A stretch of 64,000 nucleotides of DNA from Rhizobium sp. NZLR1 (GCF_017357385.1 NZ_CP071632.1:563501-627500), one strand, 5' to 3'. Positions 49,749 to 59,651 are shown, counted from the stretch's first letter. Notes: generated by a model not told the origin, from the sequence alone. Made by a program: numbers and translations.

Positions 49749-50477
49749 GTGATCAACCGCCTGGCGCTTGCGCGCGACATATCGGGACAGACCGCGATGC
49801 CGGGGATCGAGACATCGGTCCATGGCATTGCCGCCGTCTGCGACCCCCTCGGCGCGCTTTATCTGCCGGATGCCGGCCTGCTCGTCGTCTCCGACCTGCA
49901 TCTGGAAAAAGGCGCGGCCTTCGCCCGCCGCGGCATGATGCTGCCGCCTTATGATACGTTGGCGACGCTGACCGTGCTTGCCGCCGTCATTTCTCGTTAT
50001 GATCCGAAGCTCGTCGTCTCGCTCGGCGACAATTTCCACGACCGCATCGGTTCTGCGCATCTGCCGGAGAATTTCCGGGCGCTAATCGTCGCCATGGCCC
50101 GCGGCCGCGAATGGATCTGGGTCAATGGCAATCACGATCCCGACGGCGTCGTGGATCTGCCCGGCGCCTCGGTCGACGAGATGCATTATGCCGGACTGAC
50201 CTTTCGCCACGAGCCGCGGAGCGGTTTGCAGAGAGGCGAAATCGCCGGCCACCTGCACCCCTCCGCGACCGTGCGCCGCCGCGAAAAATCCGTCCGCCGT
50301 CCGTGTTTCGCCACCGATGGCGCCCGCCTCCTGATGCCGGCCTTCGGCGTCATGAGCGGCGGCCTGGATCTCGCCCATCAGGCGATGAAGGGCCTGTTCG
50401 ACACATCTTCGCTGATGGCGCATCTGCTGGGCCGGGATCGGATCTATTCGGTCAGATACGGGAATTTGCGGGGGTAG
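49749..50477 (+). CDS. pdeM: Ligase-associated metallophosphoesterase (PdeM)
   Basis: 242-aa calcineurin-like phosphoesterase: LLVVSDLHLEKGAAFARRG (D-x-H), VVSLGDNFHDRIGS (GDN), WVNGNHDPDGV (GNH), AGHLHPSATV (GH-x-H). It acts with the helicase above in DNA repair and probably removes 3' blocking groups or nicks DNA. The start is uncertain: candidates are TTG 49734, GTG 49749 and ATG 49797; the conserved part begins near MPGIETSVHG. It is 22 bp after the helicase, so one operon. Confidence 0.92.
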   Translation: MINRLALARDISGQTAMPGIETSVHGIAAVCDPLGALYLPDAGLLVVSDLHLEKGAAFARRGMMLPPYDTLATLTVLAAVISRYDPKLVVSLGDNFHDRIGSAHLPENFRALIVAMARGREWIWVNGNHDPDGVVDLPGASVDEMHYAGLTFRHEPRSGLQRGEIAGHLHPSATVRRREKSVRRPCFATDGARLLMPAFGVMSGGLDLAHQAMKGLFDTSSLMAHLLGRDRIYSVRYGNLRG

Positions 50478-50521
50478 CGATTGCTATCTCGGATACGGGA
50501 CTTACACGGCACACCCTGAAA

Positions 50522-51103
50522 TCAATCACACTTCTGCAATTGCTGCTGATACGTCCCGGCCATCCGCGCAAATTTCTGCGCCGTCTGCTGCAATTGTCCG
50601 TTCGAGCGCCAGTCGCCGCGTTTGTATCCTGTCGGGCCGGAATAATAGGCGAGATAGAGATTATAAGCGTCGTTCAGCGGAATGCCGGTCTCCGCGCTGT
50701 TCTGGGCGTGATACCAGCCGATGAAATCGATGGCGTCGGCGAAGTTTGCCCGCCGCGCTGTCCAGTTCCCGGTCTGCGACTGATAGTGATCCCATGTCCC
50801 GTCGAGCGCCTGCGAATAACCATAGGCGGTTGAGGGCCGGGTCCAGGGAATGAAGCCGAACAGCTTGGTGCGCGGCGGCCGCGCATAGGGCTGGAAGCCG
50901 GATTCGGTATACATCGTCGCCATCAGGATTGGCACCGGCACGCCGTATTTCTTCTCCGTCCGCTCGGCTGCACGCTGCCAGCTGGAGAAGAGCCCGTCGC
51001 GCTCATCGAAGACGGCACAGATGTTCCTCGTCTGCTTCGGCGCCGTCGCGCAGCCGGCAAGCAGCGCGAGACCCACGGCGGTCAGAACGATACGAGTACG
51101 CAT
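50522..51103 (-). CDS. Lytic transglycosylase-like lipoprotein
   Basis: 193-aa lipoprotein. Signal VLTAVGLALLAGC has lipobox LLAGC. The SLT-like domain has the catalytic Glu in ATMYTESGFQPYA, then PSTAYGYSQALDGTWDHYQ, FIGWYHAQN and YLAYYSGPTGYKRG. This is the order of transglycosylase SLT motifs (E-S, GxxQ-like, YxxxxNG-like). It would cut murein in the outer membrane or periplasm. It is convergent with pdeM, 44 bp apart. Confidence 0.85.
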   Translation of the reverse strand: MRTRIVLTAVGLALLAGCATAPKQTRNICAVFDERDGLFSSWQRAAERTEKKYGVPVPILMATMYTESGFQPYARPPRTKLFGFIPWTRPSTAYGYSQALDGTWDHYQSQTGNWTARRANFADAIDFIGWYHAQNSAETGIPLNDAYNLYLAYYSGPTGYKRGDWRSNGQLQQTAQKFARMAGTYQQQLQKCD

Positions 51104-51131
51104 GATAAAACCTCTCGTTTCCGAGAGATTA

Positions 51132-52118
51132 CTAACTCGTAAATGTTAAAAACCGGTTTTTAGTCGAATACGAACTTCTCTGGATTGCTGCCTGCGCCGG
51201 CCAGGGATGGATGCCGTCGCGCAGCCAGAGGACGCTGTCGCGCCAGAAGCCCTCGGAATGGCGTGCATGGAACAGGCCGAAATGGCCGATCGCCTCGAAG
51301 CCGAGATCGGCGGGCTGCAATAGCACTTCGCCAATCTCGGCGTTGCGGTAATAGGCAAGCGTGCGGCGGATCGCCGGCACGGTCCCGAGTTCGTCGTCCG
51401 ACATGGCGACGGCAAGAATAGGTGCGGTCACCGCGGCAAAACGTTTGAGCACCTCGTCCCGCTCCGCGGCCGGGTGGCTCCACTCCATGCGCGCCCGGCG
51501 AAAGCTCCATTCATGGGCGACGCCCGCCGGCAGATCCTCGAGCCAGCCGAGCCGTTTGCCGGGAAAATAGCCGAAGAGCGCCGTCAGCATAGGCATGACG
51601 ACGTGCCATTTGATCAGCAGCCGCATCCGGCGCGCTGCCGCATAATCGCGCCAATAGGCATATTGCGCGCCCATCGTCAGCATGCGGTCGATCCGGCCGG
51701 CATGTTTCGAAAGGCCCGGCAGAAAACCGCCGATGCTGTGGCCGACGACATAGAGAGGCTGGTCTGCCCGTCTGTCCATGAAGCACAGCGCCGCGTCGAA
51801 ATCCTGTTCGCCCCACTCCCGCCAGCGATAATCGCAGCCGCGGAGCCTCGCCGGCCGCGAAAGCCCGATGCCGCGGTAGTCATAGGTCAGGACGTCGAAA
51901 CCGTGAGCGGCGAGAAAGTGGCCGTAACGATGATAATAACGCGCAAGCACGCCAGTCGCCGGATTGATAATGACGCTGGCGCGAGCCTTCGCTTCGCCCG
52001 AGGTCCAGAGATGGCCGCCGAGCATCACGCCGTCGCTGCATCGGATCTCCACCGGTGCACCCACCGCCGGCCGTTCATCTTGTTCTTCCGCAAACGGTGG
52101 GTCTGCGCCTTTTGTCAT
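51132..52118 (-). CDS. Alpha/beta hydrolase
   Basis: 328-aa hydrolase with the nucleophile elbow in LYVVGHSIGGFLPG (G-x-S-x-G). The oxyanion segment is SVIINPATGVLARYYHRYG followed by DVLTYDYRGIGLSRPARLRG. The acid and His are likely in VAMSDDELGTVPAI and the C-terminal IGHFGLFH. Length is normal. Substrate unknown. The start ATG at 52118 gives MTKGADPPFAEEQ. Confidence 0.9.
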   Translation of the reverse strand: MTKGADPPFAEEQDERPAVGAPVEIRCSDGVMLGGHLWTSGEAKARASVIINPATGVLARYYHRYGHFLAAHGFDVLTYDYRGIGLSRPARLRGCDYRWREWGEQDFDAALCFMDRRADQPLYVVGHSIGGFLPGLSKHAGRIDRMLTMGAQYAYWRDYAAARRMRLLIKWHVVMPMLTALFGYFPGKRLGWLEDLPAGVAHEWSFRRARMEWSHPAAERDEVLKRFAAVTAPILAVAMSDDELGTVPAIRRTLAYYRNAEIGEVLLQPADLGFEAIGHFGLFHARHSEGFWRDSVLWLRDGIHPWPAQAAIQRSSYSTKNRFLTFTS

Positions 52119-52225
52119 GCTCCGTCGCCCTCTGTTCGGCGACGATGATAGAGGCGGGATTTGAGGAGGAAAAGCCGAATGCGGCCATAGATTGGACCGC
52201 CGTCGTCATCAGATAGTCTAACCCG

Positions 52226-52783
52226 CTACGCTTTGACGGGCTCGTAGCGCAAGATCACTGCGCCACTTTCCGTCGTTGAGGATTGGATGAGCTTTAGCGC
52301 GACCTGCTCCCCTGCAGGCTTGAAAAGCGGGTTGCCGCCGCCGAGAATGAGGGGCACGACGCAAATCCTGACTTCATCGATGAGGCCGGCTTTCAGCAGG
52401 CTGTCGGCAAGCGCGGCACTGCCGAAGATGAAGATCGTCTTGCCGTCCTCTTGTTTCAGCCTCGTCAATTCGGGGATCGGATCGCTGACGATGCGGGCAT
52501 TGTTCCAGCCGGGCTCGGTCATCGTCCGCGACACGGCGATCTTAGCGATGCCGTTCATATAGGCCTTGATCTTGTCTTCGCTTTCGGCGGTCGGCCAGTA
52601 GGAGGCCATGCCCTCATAGGTCTTGCGGCCAAAGACCAGCAGATCGCCTTCTTCACCAAATTGCTCGGCCAGGCGCTGCAGCTCGGGTCCCCAGGCGAGA
52701 TTGTGGAAGTCGATATCCCACGGCTTCGTGCCTTCGAAATAACCGTCGAGGGTCATCAGGTTCCAGACGACAAGCTTTCTCAT
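52226..52783 (-). CDS. Dihydrofolate-reductase-family (RibD C-terminal-like) protein
   Basis: 185-aa reductase-fold protein: MRKLVVWNLMTLDGYFEGTK, LLVFGRKTYEGMASYWPTAE, IFIFGSAALADSLLKAGLID, EVRICVVPLILGGGNPLF. This is the YyaP/YwjB type of the RibD/DHFR fold, which is distinct from the folate enzyme FolA. NADPH-dependent reduction is likely; the substrate is unknown. Monocistronic. Confidence 0.92.
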   Translation of the reverse strand: MRKLVVWNLMTLDGYFEGTKPWDIDFHNLAWGPELQRLAEQFGEEGDLLVFGRKTYEGMASYWPTAESEDKIKAYMNGIAKIAVSRTMTEPGWNNARIVSDPIPELTRLKQEDGKTIFIFGSAALADSLLKAGLIDEVRICVVPLILGGGNPLFKPAGEQVALKLIQSSTTESGAVILRYEPVKA

Positions 52784-52977
52784 TCCATCCTCCTTCTGGA
52801 TTTGCCAGCCACGATCAAAACCGATTGCATATTACAACTGGTTGAAACCTAATGCAACTGATAGCAAAATGCAAGCGGTGTTCAGCGGTGAGAATGACCG
52901 CATCGGCGCGACGCGGCCGCTTGACCGCCCGCCGTTACAAGGAAGAAATTCGCGTGAATGCCGCGTCTTATCGCAGA

Positions 52978-53778
52978 TCAGTCCTTGCGGAAGATCAGGC
53001 TGGCGCCCCAGCCGGTGATGACGGCAAGAGCCACGGACGCGAAGCCATAGAGGATCGGCTGGCCATGCGCGGCGTCGGTGATCGTCTGCTCGATGCCGGT
53101 TTTGATGACGCGCAGCGGCAGCGATTCCTGGGTGATAAGATTGCCGCTCTTGAACAGATAGGCGCGGACCGTGTGGACGCCGTTCGGAATGTTTGCCGGC
53201 AGGCGCAGGCTCGCCTTGAAGAGGTTGGAGGAAACGAAGCGCACGCCGCTCGGGTTGCGGTCGTAGAACCCGCCGCCCTGCTGCAGCCGCCGGAAGGCAT
53301 CGCGGAATTCGCCGAGATTGCTGCCATCGCCGACGAAGCCGACCGGCGTCAGCGGAATGTGATCGATGCCGATCCCCTGATCGGTCAGCTCGAGCGGCGT
53401 CGTCAGGTCGTCGATCATCCGCGAACTCGACATCGAGTAGGAGTGCGGCACCGCCTCGAAGGTCATCGAGCGTGTATTGACCCAGATGCCGAAGACGCGC
53501 TCCTTCTTGCGCACCGTCGCATCCTGGCGCGGGCCTTCCAGCACCACGACCACGTCATATTGGCCGATGGCGAGCAGCAGCTGGTCGGTGTTCGAGAGCG
53601 CCCCGAAGATCGTCAGGTCGGCGCCGTGGAAATCCGAGGTGATGGCGATTTCGCTGGTCGACGTGCCGATTTCCAGCCCTTCACGCACCGCTTCGGTTGC
53701 CTGCCCAGGCAGCCATTGCGCTCCGGCAGCCGCCGGCAGCAGACAAAGAAGCGCGATGGCGGCGGCAAGCAGGCGCAT
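52978..53778 (-). CDS. TIGR02186-family periplasmic/membrane protein
   Basis: 266-aa protein with a signal peptide (MRLLAAAIALLCLLPAAAGA), a beta-rich exported domain (SEIAITSDFHGADLTIFGAL, VVVVLEGPRQDATVRKKERV, FGIWVNTRSMTFEAVPHSYS) and a C-terminal TM helix (ILYGFASVALAVITGWGASL). This alphaproteobacterial family occurs next to TauE/SafE transporters. It starts inside the transporter's stop (TGATG at 53776-53780), so the two are coupled. It may be an accessory factor for sulfur-compound export. Confidence 0.9.
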   Translation of the reverse strand: MRLLAAAIALLCLLPAAAGAQWLPGQATEAVREGLEIGTSTSEIAITSDFHGADLTIFGALSNTDQLLLAIGQYDVVVVLEGPRQDATVRKKERVFGIWVNTRSMTFEAVPHSYSMSSSRMIDDLTTPLELTDQGIGIDHIPLTPVGFVGDGSNLGEFRDAFRRLQQGGGFYDRNPSGVRFVSSNLFKASLRLPANIPNGVHTVRAYLFKSGNLITQESLPLRVIKTGIEQTITDAAHGQPILYGFASVALAVITGWGASLIFRKD

Positions 53779-54701
53779 CAATTGCCCGCTCCCATCACCA
53801 CCGAATAGATGTCGGCCGGCGTCACCACCAGCGCGATCGCCAGACGCACGCCGACGGCGAGTACCAGCAGGCCGAGCAGGGCGCGCAGCTGCTCGCCGCG
53901 CAGCTTCTGGCCGACGCGCACGCCGTATTGCGCGCCGATGACACCTGCGACCATCAGGATGAAGGCGAGCACGATATCGACGGAAAAGTTCGTCGCCGCC
54001 TGCACGATCGTCGTATAGGCGGTCACGAAAATGATCTGAAACAACGAGGTGCCGACAACGACATTGGTCGGGATGCGCAACAGATAGATCATTGCCGGCA
54101 CCATGATGAAGCCGCCGCCGACACCCATGATCGAGGTGAGGATGCCGATCGCAAAGCCGAGCGCAACGATCGGAATGACGCTGAGAAAGACCTTCGATTT
54201 CTTGAAACGCACCTTCAGCGGCAGTCTGTGCACCCAGTGCTGGTGGCCGGGCTTGCGTGGTGCCGGCGGCTCGTTGCCCGCCGCCCGCCGCATGGCATTG
54301 ATGCTTTCGAGCAGCATCAGTCCGCCGACCGTGCCGAGGAAGATCACATACATCAGCGAAATGATCAGATCGAGCTGGCCGATGGCGCGCAGCAGCGAGA
54401 AGATCCAGATGCCGACCGTCGCCCCCGAGAGACCGCCGACCAAAAGCACCGTGCCGAGCTTGACGTCGAGCGTGCCGCGCCGGAAATGCGTGATCGCACC
54501 CGAGATCGACGACGCCACCACCTGGTTGGCGCCGGTTGCGACCGCAACGATTGGGGGGATATTGTAGAAGATCAGCAGCGGCGTGATCAGAAAGCCGCCA
54601 CCGACGCCGAACATTCCAGACAGGAATCCGACGGCCGCCCCCATGCCGAGAATGATGAAGATGTTCACCGACAATTCTGCGATGGGCAGATAGATTGTCA
54701 C
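53778..54701 (-). CDS. TauE/SafE-family sulfite/sulfoacetate-type exporter
   Basis: 307-aa membrane protein with about eight segments. The two repeats carry the family pattern: GMGAAVGFLSGMFGVGGGFL, ITPLLIFYNIPPIVAVATGA and, in the second half, GILTSIMGVGGGFIMVPAMI, YLLRIPTNVVVGTSLFQIIF. Substrates in this family are sulfonates or sulfite; not certain here. It is translationally coupled to the TIGR02186 gene. Confidence 0.93.
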   Translation of the reverse strand: MTIYLPIAELSVNIFIILGMGAAVGFLSGMFGVGGGFLITPLLIFYNIPPIVAVATGANQVVASSISGAITHFRRGTLDVKLGTVLLVGGLSGATVGIWIFSLLRAIGQLDLIISLMYVIFLGTVGGLMLLESINAMRRAAGNEPPAPRKPGHQHWVHRLPLKVRFKKSKVFLSVIPIVALGFAIGILTSIMGVGGGFIMVPAMIYLLRIPTNVVVGTSLFQIIFVTAYTTIVQAATNFSVDIVLAFILMVAGVIGAQYGVRVGQKLRGEQLRALLGLLVLAVGVRLAIALVVTPADIYSVVMGAGN

Positions 54702-55036
54702 AGCCGACCCCGAATGATGACCGCCCCTGCCGGGCGGTTTCTGTCACGACCCCGTTCGAATGCGCACCATACTGTGAAATCGTTGCCAGAGGCTTTCGAT
54801 CGGCCCCTGTGGCGACGGAGATCGAAAGCGGACGATTCGGCAGGTGCGACGATCGATCTGTCCCGCATAATCCGGCTTTTTTCAGATTGCGTGACAGGCG
54901 GCGGAAAAAACGAAAAATGTTTGAGGCCGCCAAGCCTTTTGTAGGGCAATTACAGCAAAAGGGCCGTGCGGTTTGCGCCCGGGCTGGCGCAAACGAGACA
55001 TAGGCCATTTCCGCACCCGAAAAGAGCGGAAAGGTT
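54702..55036. other. 335-bp intergenic region
   Basis: Between podJ (minus, ends 55037) and the TauE gene (minus, starts 54701). A GC-rich hairpin TTCCGC-N11-GCGGAA lies near 55009-55031 but lacks a T run. A 28-codon frame near 54917-55003 was not accepted as a gene. Confidence 0.45.
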
Positions 55037-58000
55037 CTAGATGGCCTTGCTGCCCTGCTTGTTGCGTTCGAGCAGCGCCTTGACGGTTGCGTCGGTCACT
55101 TTGCCGTCCGGCTCCTGGCCGACCGACTTCTGGAAGCTTTTGATCGCGGTCACGGTCTTTGCGCCCATTTCGCCATCCGGTGAGCCGGCGTCGAAACCGT
55201 TATTGTTGAGGATCGCCTGGATATTGCGGATCGCCTTCTTCATGTCGACCGTCGCCGTCTTGAGGCCAGTGCCGGCCCATTCGTCGGGAATGTCGATAGC
55301 GTTGGTGCGGTGGTCGACCGGCTCCGGCTTCCAGAGATCGGCCTTAGTGCGGGCCCGCTCGAGCTGGTCCGGCTTCATGGCTTTGGCCACTTCGTCGCGT
55401 TTCTGCGCCGCGTCCTTGTCGCCGGCCTTGGCGGCGATCGAAAACCATTTGTAGGATTCTTCGATATCCGCCGGAACCCCGTTGCCCCTCGCGCAAAGGA
55501 TCGCCAGGTTGAACTGGCTGTCGGTGATGCCGAGGTTGGCGGCCTTGGTGAACCATGAGGCGGCCGTGGCATAGTCCTGCTGGCCGAGCGCGCCGGAAGC
55601 GTAGAGCACGGCGAGATTATGCATGGCGCTGGCATTGCCCTGGTTTGCCGCCTGCTCGTAGAAGCTCTTCGCCTTCGCGATGTCGCGTTCGACGCCATTG
55701 CCCTTCTCGTACATGCTGCCGAGCCGGTACTGCGCCGGTGCAAAGCCCTTGTCGGCCGAAAGCTGGTACCAGCCTGCCGCCTGCTTCTGATCGACGGTGA
55801 TGCCGTTGCGGCCGTCCGAATAACGCGCGCCGATCTCGAACAGCGCCAGCACATCGCCGCTGCGCGCCGCATCGGCAAGCGATTTCGGCTGGACGGTATC
55901 GGGAATGGTGATGGCGGCCTGCGGTGCGGATGCCGCCGCCGGCGTGTTCGCAACAAAGCCCGATGTCTCCTGCGCTGCGCCGGATGGGGCGGCAGGGGCA
56001 AATGTCGCGGCCCCTTCGCCGTCGAACGGCGCGGCATCGGTCAGATGATCGCCGACAACCGGCGGGGTTGCTTCCGGCTCAGCCTGTTCGGCGGCGGGGG
56101 ACGTCGTCTGCGCTGTTGGGGCGGCCGTTTCTGCCGTGCCGGTGTCCGGCTGGGCGGGTGTTGCTTCAGGCAAGGCTAGCTGCGGATTTTCCGTCGCGCC
56201 GGTCAGCGCCGAGACTTCGGCTGGCGCCTGCGGGGCGCTCTCGCCGCTCGTCAACGTCCGGGCAAGCGGAAAGGCCATGATCGCCAGCAGCACGGCCCCG
56301 ACGGCCAGCAGGATCGGCCGCCGGTAGCGCGAAAAGGCGCTGGTCTTGCCCGTCTTGTCAGAAGTCTTGTCGACGCTTGCGCCCTTCTTCTCGGCCTTGA
56401 CGGCTGCCTGTTTCGGATTGGCGTCCACTTCCATCGCGGCTGCCTGCGCTGCACGACGCGCGGCGGCGATATAATCGGCGCGATCGGTTTCGGCGGCGGG
56501 TTTGCCGCGTGCGGCACTCTGGCTGGCGCGGACCCGTTCAAGGATCTTCTTCACGTCGGGCGCGCCCGAGCCCGGTTCGAGCAGTTCGTTTGCCGCATCC
56601 GTCGGCACCACGTCGGTCGGATCGATCGATGGCGCGGGGTCGATCATCGGGCGTTCGGTTGCCCGGCTCTCGGCTTTCCTGCCGGGCAGCAGCCGCTTGC
56701 CGAGGCTGGCAAGCAGGCTGGCCTTTGCCGGTGCCTGTGCCCGTATTGGCGTCACGTTCTCAGTCGTCCTGGTCGCGGCTTCGATGGCGATCGCGCTCGT
56801 TCCGCTCATGGCATTGGCTTGCACCGGGGCGGCAGGTTCGGCTGCAACCTCGGCCGTGCGGATAACAGGAGAGGCCTTCGCTGTGAGGACAGCGGCCGGC
56901 GTCCTGTCCATCTCGGCCTCGGCCACCATCAGCGCGTAGGGATCGACATCGAAATCGACCTCGGCCACCGGCATCTGGGCACTCACCCGCCCGCCGCGCT
57001 CTTCCATGCCGTCGAGGCGGTCGGCGATATGCACCAGCGTCTCGTGCAGCGCCTTGAAAGTCTTGTGCGTGCGCTCCTCGCTGTCGCGGCTGATTTCCTC
57101 GAGGTGACGCAGATCCTCGGCCAGCGCCGTCAGCGCCGACATATCGGCAGCAGCCACGGCGCCCTGCGGGCCGCCATGGCGCGAATAGGCGTCGACGACG
57201 GCTTCTGCCGCCTGGCGCGCCGCCTCGATGATATATTCGTCGCTCGTCGCCATATAGTCTTCGATCGCGCCCATCCGCCGGTCGAATTCGGCTGGGATCG
57301 CGGCGCTTTCGCGTGGCGTGTTCATCAGTGCCGAAAGATTGGCGATCTGGTCTTCGAGGTTCTTCAGCGCATGTGGATCGGTCGGCGCTGCCGATGTGCT
57401 CTCTTCCAGCCGGGCGGCGATGTCGCTCAGCCGCCCTTCGAGACGCCGGAAGGCGCCGTCGTCAACCGCGGCGGCCGGTGCCGGTTGCTGGTAGGCCATC
57501 TCGTCGATGCGCCGGGCGAGACCGTCGAGCCGCTGCGCCAGCACGTCGTTGACCGCGCCGTTCTCAAGCGCGTCGATCTTGCGGGAAATGTCGGAAAGCG
57601 TGCCGGTGAGGTCGGGCTGCGCCGTCGTTTGCGTGCGCTCCAGGAGATAGGAAAGATGCTCCAGCCGTTCGTCGAGCCGTGACGTCGCTTCCGCCTTCGT
57701 CAACTCCTCGACGCGAGATGTCAGCGCTTCGAGCCGCATCGCCAGCTCGTCGGCCGGCGTTGCGCGGTTGGCCGCATCATGGCTCATCAGATCGATCTGA
57801 TCGGCCAGCGCCGAAAGCCGGCCTTCCAGCCGCTGCATCAGCGCCGGATCGTTGGTGGCAGCCGCGCGCCCGCTTGCCGCGATCGCCCGGCTGATCTCGT
57901 CAAGCCGCGTGTCCATGGCGGCGAACTGCTCCGACATGACCCGGTCGTGCGGCTGGATCATGTTGCCGAACTGCTCCATCGCCGTGGCGATGGCGATGAG

Positions 58001-58837
58001 CTTGTCCTCAAGTGCCCGGACCGCCGGGCTTTCGCCCATGCCGCCGATATGGCGCTTGATGTCGTCGAGCCTATAGGCGAGCGAAACCAGCTCTTCCTGC
58101 AGCCCCTCGGTATCGAGCGCCGCAAGCCGGCTCTCGAAGCCGTCCCAGCGGTTTTCCATATGGCGCAGCGAATCCTCGCGCGCCAGCCCGTCCATCAGCG
58201 AGCGCAGCTCCTCGAAGTCCTCGCGCAGGCCGGTCGCCTCCGGACCGCTCGAGCGGCCGGTCAACTGAGTAATGCTCTGGGCAAGGCGGCCCATATCGGC
58301 GCGCATATCATCGGCGAAACCGCCATCGCCGGCATTCGCCTTGATCTCGCGCAGCTCGGCGCGCAGCGCGTTCATCTCGCGGGTGACGCCCTCGGAAATA
58401 TCGCGCTTCAGATCATGCCTGAGATTGACGAGCGCCTGGGCGATCTCGGTCATCGTGTCGTCGCCCGCACGGAGGGCGGGTGCCGGTTGTGGTGTGGCGA
58501 CGCGCGACGCGGGTTCGCGCAACTGTGGGGCTGGTTCGCGCAACTGCGGGGCCGGCTCGCGTGTGTAGGGTCGCTCGCGGCCCGCTTCAAGCGCGCGCTG
58601 GCGCTGGCGGATTTCGGCGAGCGGATCCGGCCGCGGCTCGAGCGGCGCCCTTGCGGGGCGCGGAGCATTGGAGGCCGGGTAGGGTTCGCGCTCGGCTGTT
58701 GCCGTGCGCGGCCGCTGTTCGCGCCCGCTGCCTATCAGCCCTTCGATGCGTGCCTCCAGCCCTTCGATCGTGCGGTTCAGCGCATCGAGCGAGGTCCTGT
58801 CGGACTGTCGGGAAGGATTTGATCGCGATCCGTTCAT
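55037..58837 (-). CDS. podJ: PodJ-like polar localisation factor
   Basis: About 1266 aa. A long N-terminal coiled coil (about 30-620) is built of repeats such as LEARIEGLIGSGREQ and MRLEALTSRVEELTKAEA. A Pro/Ala-rich stretch follows. One TM helix is near residue 835-858 (ILLAVGAVLLAIMAFPLART). The periplasmic part has Sel1-like repeats (about 990-1140: AADARSGDVLALFEIGARYS, YRLGSMYEKGNGVERDIA). The C-terminus is a peptidoglycan-binding domain (GFDAGSPDGEMGAKTVTAIK). This is the layout of PodJ, which organises cell poles in alphaproteobacteria. The ATG at 58837 gives MNGSRSNPSRQ; a GTG at 58915 is possible. Confidence 0.88.
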   Translation of the reverse strand: MNGSRSNPSRQSDRTSLDALNRTIEGLEARIEGLIGSGREQRPRTATAEREPYPASNAPRPARAPLEPRPDPLAEIRQRQRALEAGRERPYTREPAPQLREPAPQLREPASRVATPQPAPALRAGDDTMTEIAQALVNLRHDLKRDISEGVTREMNALRAELREIKANAGDGGFADDMRADMGRLAQSITQLTGRSSGPEATGLREDFEELRSLMDGLAREDSLRHMENRWDGFESRLAALDTEGLQEELVSLAYRLDDIKRHIGGMGESPAVRALEDKLIAIATAMEQFGNMIQPHDRVMSEQFAAMDTRLDEISRAIAASGRAAATNDPALMQRLEGRLSALADQIDLMSHDAANRATPADELAMRLEALTSRVEELTKAEATSRLDERLEHLSYLLERTQTTAQPDLTGTLSDISRKIDALENGAVNDVLAQRLDGLARRIDEMAYQQPAPAAAVDDGAFRRLEGRLSDIAARLEESTSAAPTDPHALKNLEDQIANLSALMNTPRESAAIPAEFDRRMGAIEDYMATSDEYIIEAARQAAEAVVDAYSRHGGPQGAVAAADMSALTALAEDLRHLEEISRDSEERTHKTFKALHETLVHIADRLDGMEERGGRVSAQMPVAEVDFDVDPYALMVAEAEMDRTPAAVLTAKASPVIRTAEVAAEPAAPVQANAMSGTSAIAIEAATRTTENVTPIRAQAPAKASLLASLGKRLLPGRKAESRATERPMIDPAPSIDPTDVVPTDAANELLEPGSGAPDVKKILERVRASQSAARGKPAAETDRADYIAAARRAAQAAAMEVDANPKQAAVKAEKKGASVDKTSDKTGKTSAFSRYRRPILLAVGAVLLAIMAFPLARTLTSGESAPQAPAEVSALTGATENPQLALPEATPAQPDTGTAETAAPTAQTTSPAAEQAEPEATPPVVGDHLTDAAPFDGEGAATFAPAAPSGAAQETSGFVANTPAAASAPQAAITIPDTVQPKSLADAARSGDVLALFEIGARYSDGRNGITVDQKQAAGWYQLSADKGFAPAQYRLGSMYEKGNGVERDIAKAKSFYEQAANQGNASAMHNLAVLYASGALGQQDYATAASWFTKAANLGITDSQFNLAILCARGNGVPADIEESYKWFSIAAKAGDKDAAQKRDEVAKAMKPDQLERARTKADLWKPEPVDHRTNAIDIPDEWAGTGLKTATVDMKKAIRNIQAILNNNGFDAGSPDGEMGAKTVTAIKSFQKSVGQEPDGKVTDATVKALLERNKQGSKAI

Positions 58838-59167
58838 CTTCTTGCTCGCTTCGACTGCTCGACCCCTCGTCAGAGCTCGATCATTGGCTTTTCCGTCTGT
58901 GGCCAGCGTCTTCACGCCGACCGGAGCACATCATTCATAAGAGGTTAGTCAATTAGACTTTCCTCAAGCTGGACGATGTAGCGGCATCCCTGGGAAACGC
59001 GACACTGGGAAAAGGAATGCGGATTGCTACTGCTCAATCCGCACCTTTCACGAAACGTGGTAAACAAGCCGTTAATGTCGATGAGAATTTTTTAACGTTT
59101 GTGTTCCAAACGCCGTTTTAGGCGGCAATTGCCCCTGAATTCGTCACATCGAATGGCGGTGGGGCGC
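58838..59167. other. 330-bp upstream region of podJ
   Basis: Leader of the podJ gene and downstream end of the VOC gene. A/T-rich run GAGAATTTTTTAACG near 59082-59096. No gene and no clear promoter boxes. Confidence 0.4.
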
Positions 59168-59533
59168 TTAGGTCGGCCGCTTATATTGCAGCTCAATCTT
59201 CACGCCTTCGGGGCCATAGACGAAGATCTGGCCGAGATCGGTGTCGGGAATATCGTAATATTCATAGCGATAGCCGCTCGCCTTGATGCGCTCCAGCGCC
59301 GCGCCGAATTCGTAGAGGCTGAAGGCGACATGATTGAAGATGCCGGGCGGAAAATCGGTGCTGCGTGACGTCAGGCTGAGATGGATGACCGGGCGTTCGT
59401 CCAGATAGAGCCAGTGGCCGGGCGAGTCGAAGGGTGGCCTATAGCCTTCCTCGACGCCGAGCACGGCGTTGAGGAAGCCGATCATACGAGAGGCATCGCG
59501 GGTATCGATCGTGACATGGTCCAGGCGCTGCAT
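59168..59533 (-). CDS. VOC/glyoxalase-like protein
   Basis: 121-aa single VOC unit: MQRLDHVTIDTRDASRMIGF, LNAVLGVEEGYRPPFDSPGH, WLYLDERPVIHLSLTSRST, IFNHVAFSLYEFGAALERIK, QIFVYGPEGVKIELQYKRP. The His (RLDHVTI), the His in IFNHVAF and the terminal Glu in KIELQY suit a metal site. Start at ATG 59533. Substrate unknown. It is followed upstream by palindromic repeats. Confidence 0.9.
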   Translation of the reverse strand: MQRLDHVTIDTRDASRMIGFLNAVLGVEEGYRPPFDSPGHWLYLDERPVIHLSLTSRSTDFPPGIFNHVAFSLYEFGAALERIKASGYRYEYYDIPDTDLGQIFVYGPEGVKIELQYKRPT

Positions 59534-59545
59534 CGGTGTCCTCCG

Positions 59546-59651
59546 AGAGCATGATGCCGAAAAGTGTGAGCGGTTTTCGGACGGCATCATGCTCTAACCA
59601 TTGAATCTGGACCAGGATGATTTTAGGCCATCCGGCCTAAAATCATCCTGG
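59546..59651. repeat. Two palindromic repeat units upstream of the VOC gene
   Basis: The first unit (59546-59595) is a 14-bp inverted repeat, AGAGCATGATGCCG and CGGCATCATGCTCT, with the rhizobial core AAAGTGTGAGCGGTTTT between. The second (59612-59651) has an 18-bp perfect stem, CCAGGATGATTTTAGGCC and its complement, with a 4-nt loop. Both look like mobile rhizobial intergenic palindromes. Confidence 0.75.

Noticed and set aside
47177-49828. Minus-strand open frame of 883 codons over the helicase gene
   Set aside because: Antisense to the Lhr-like helicase; low-complexity composition without domain motifs.
54917-55003. 28-codon frame MFEAAKPFVGQLQQ...
   Set aside because: Too short and without a proper ribosome-binding site or conservation evidence.
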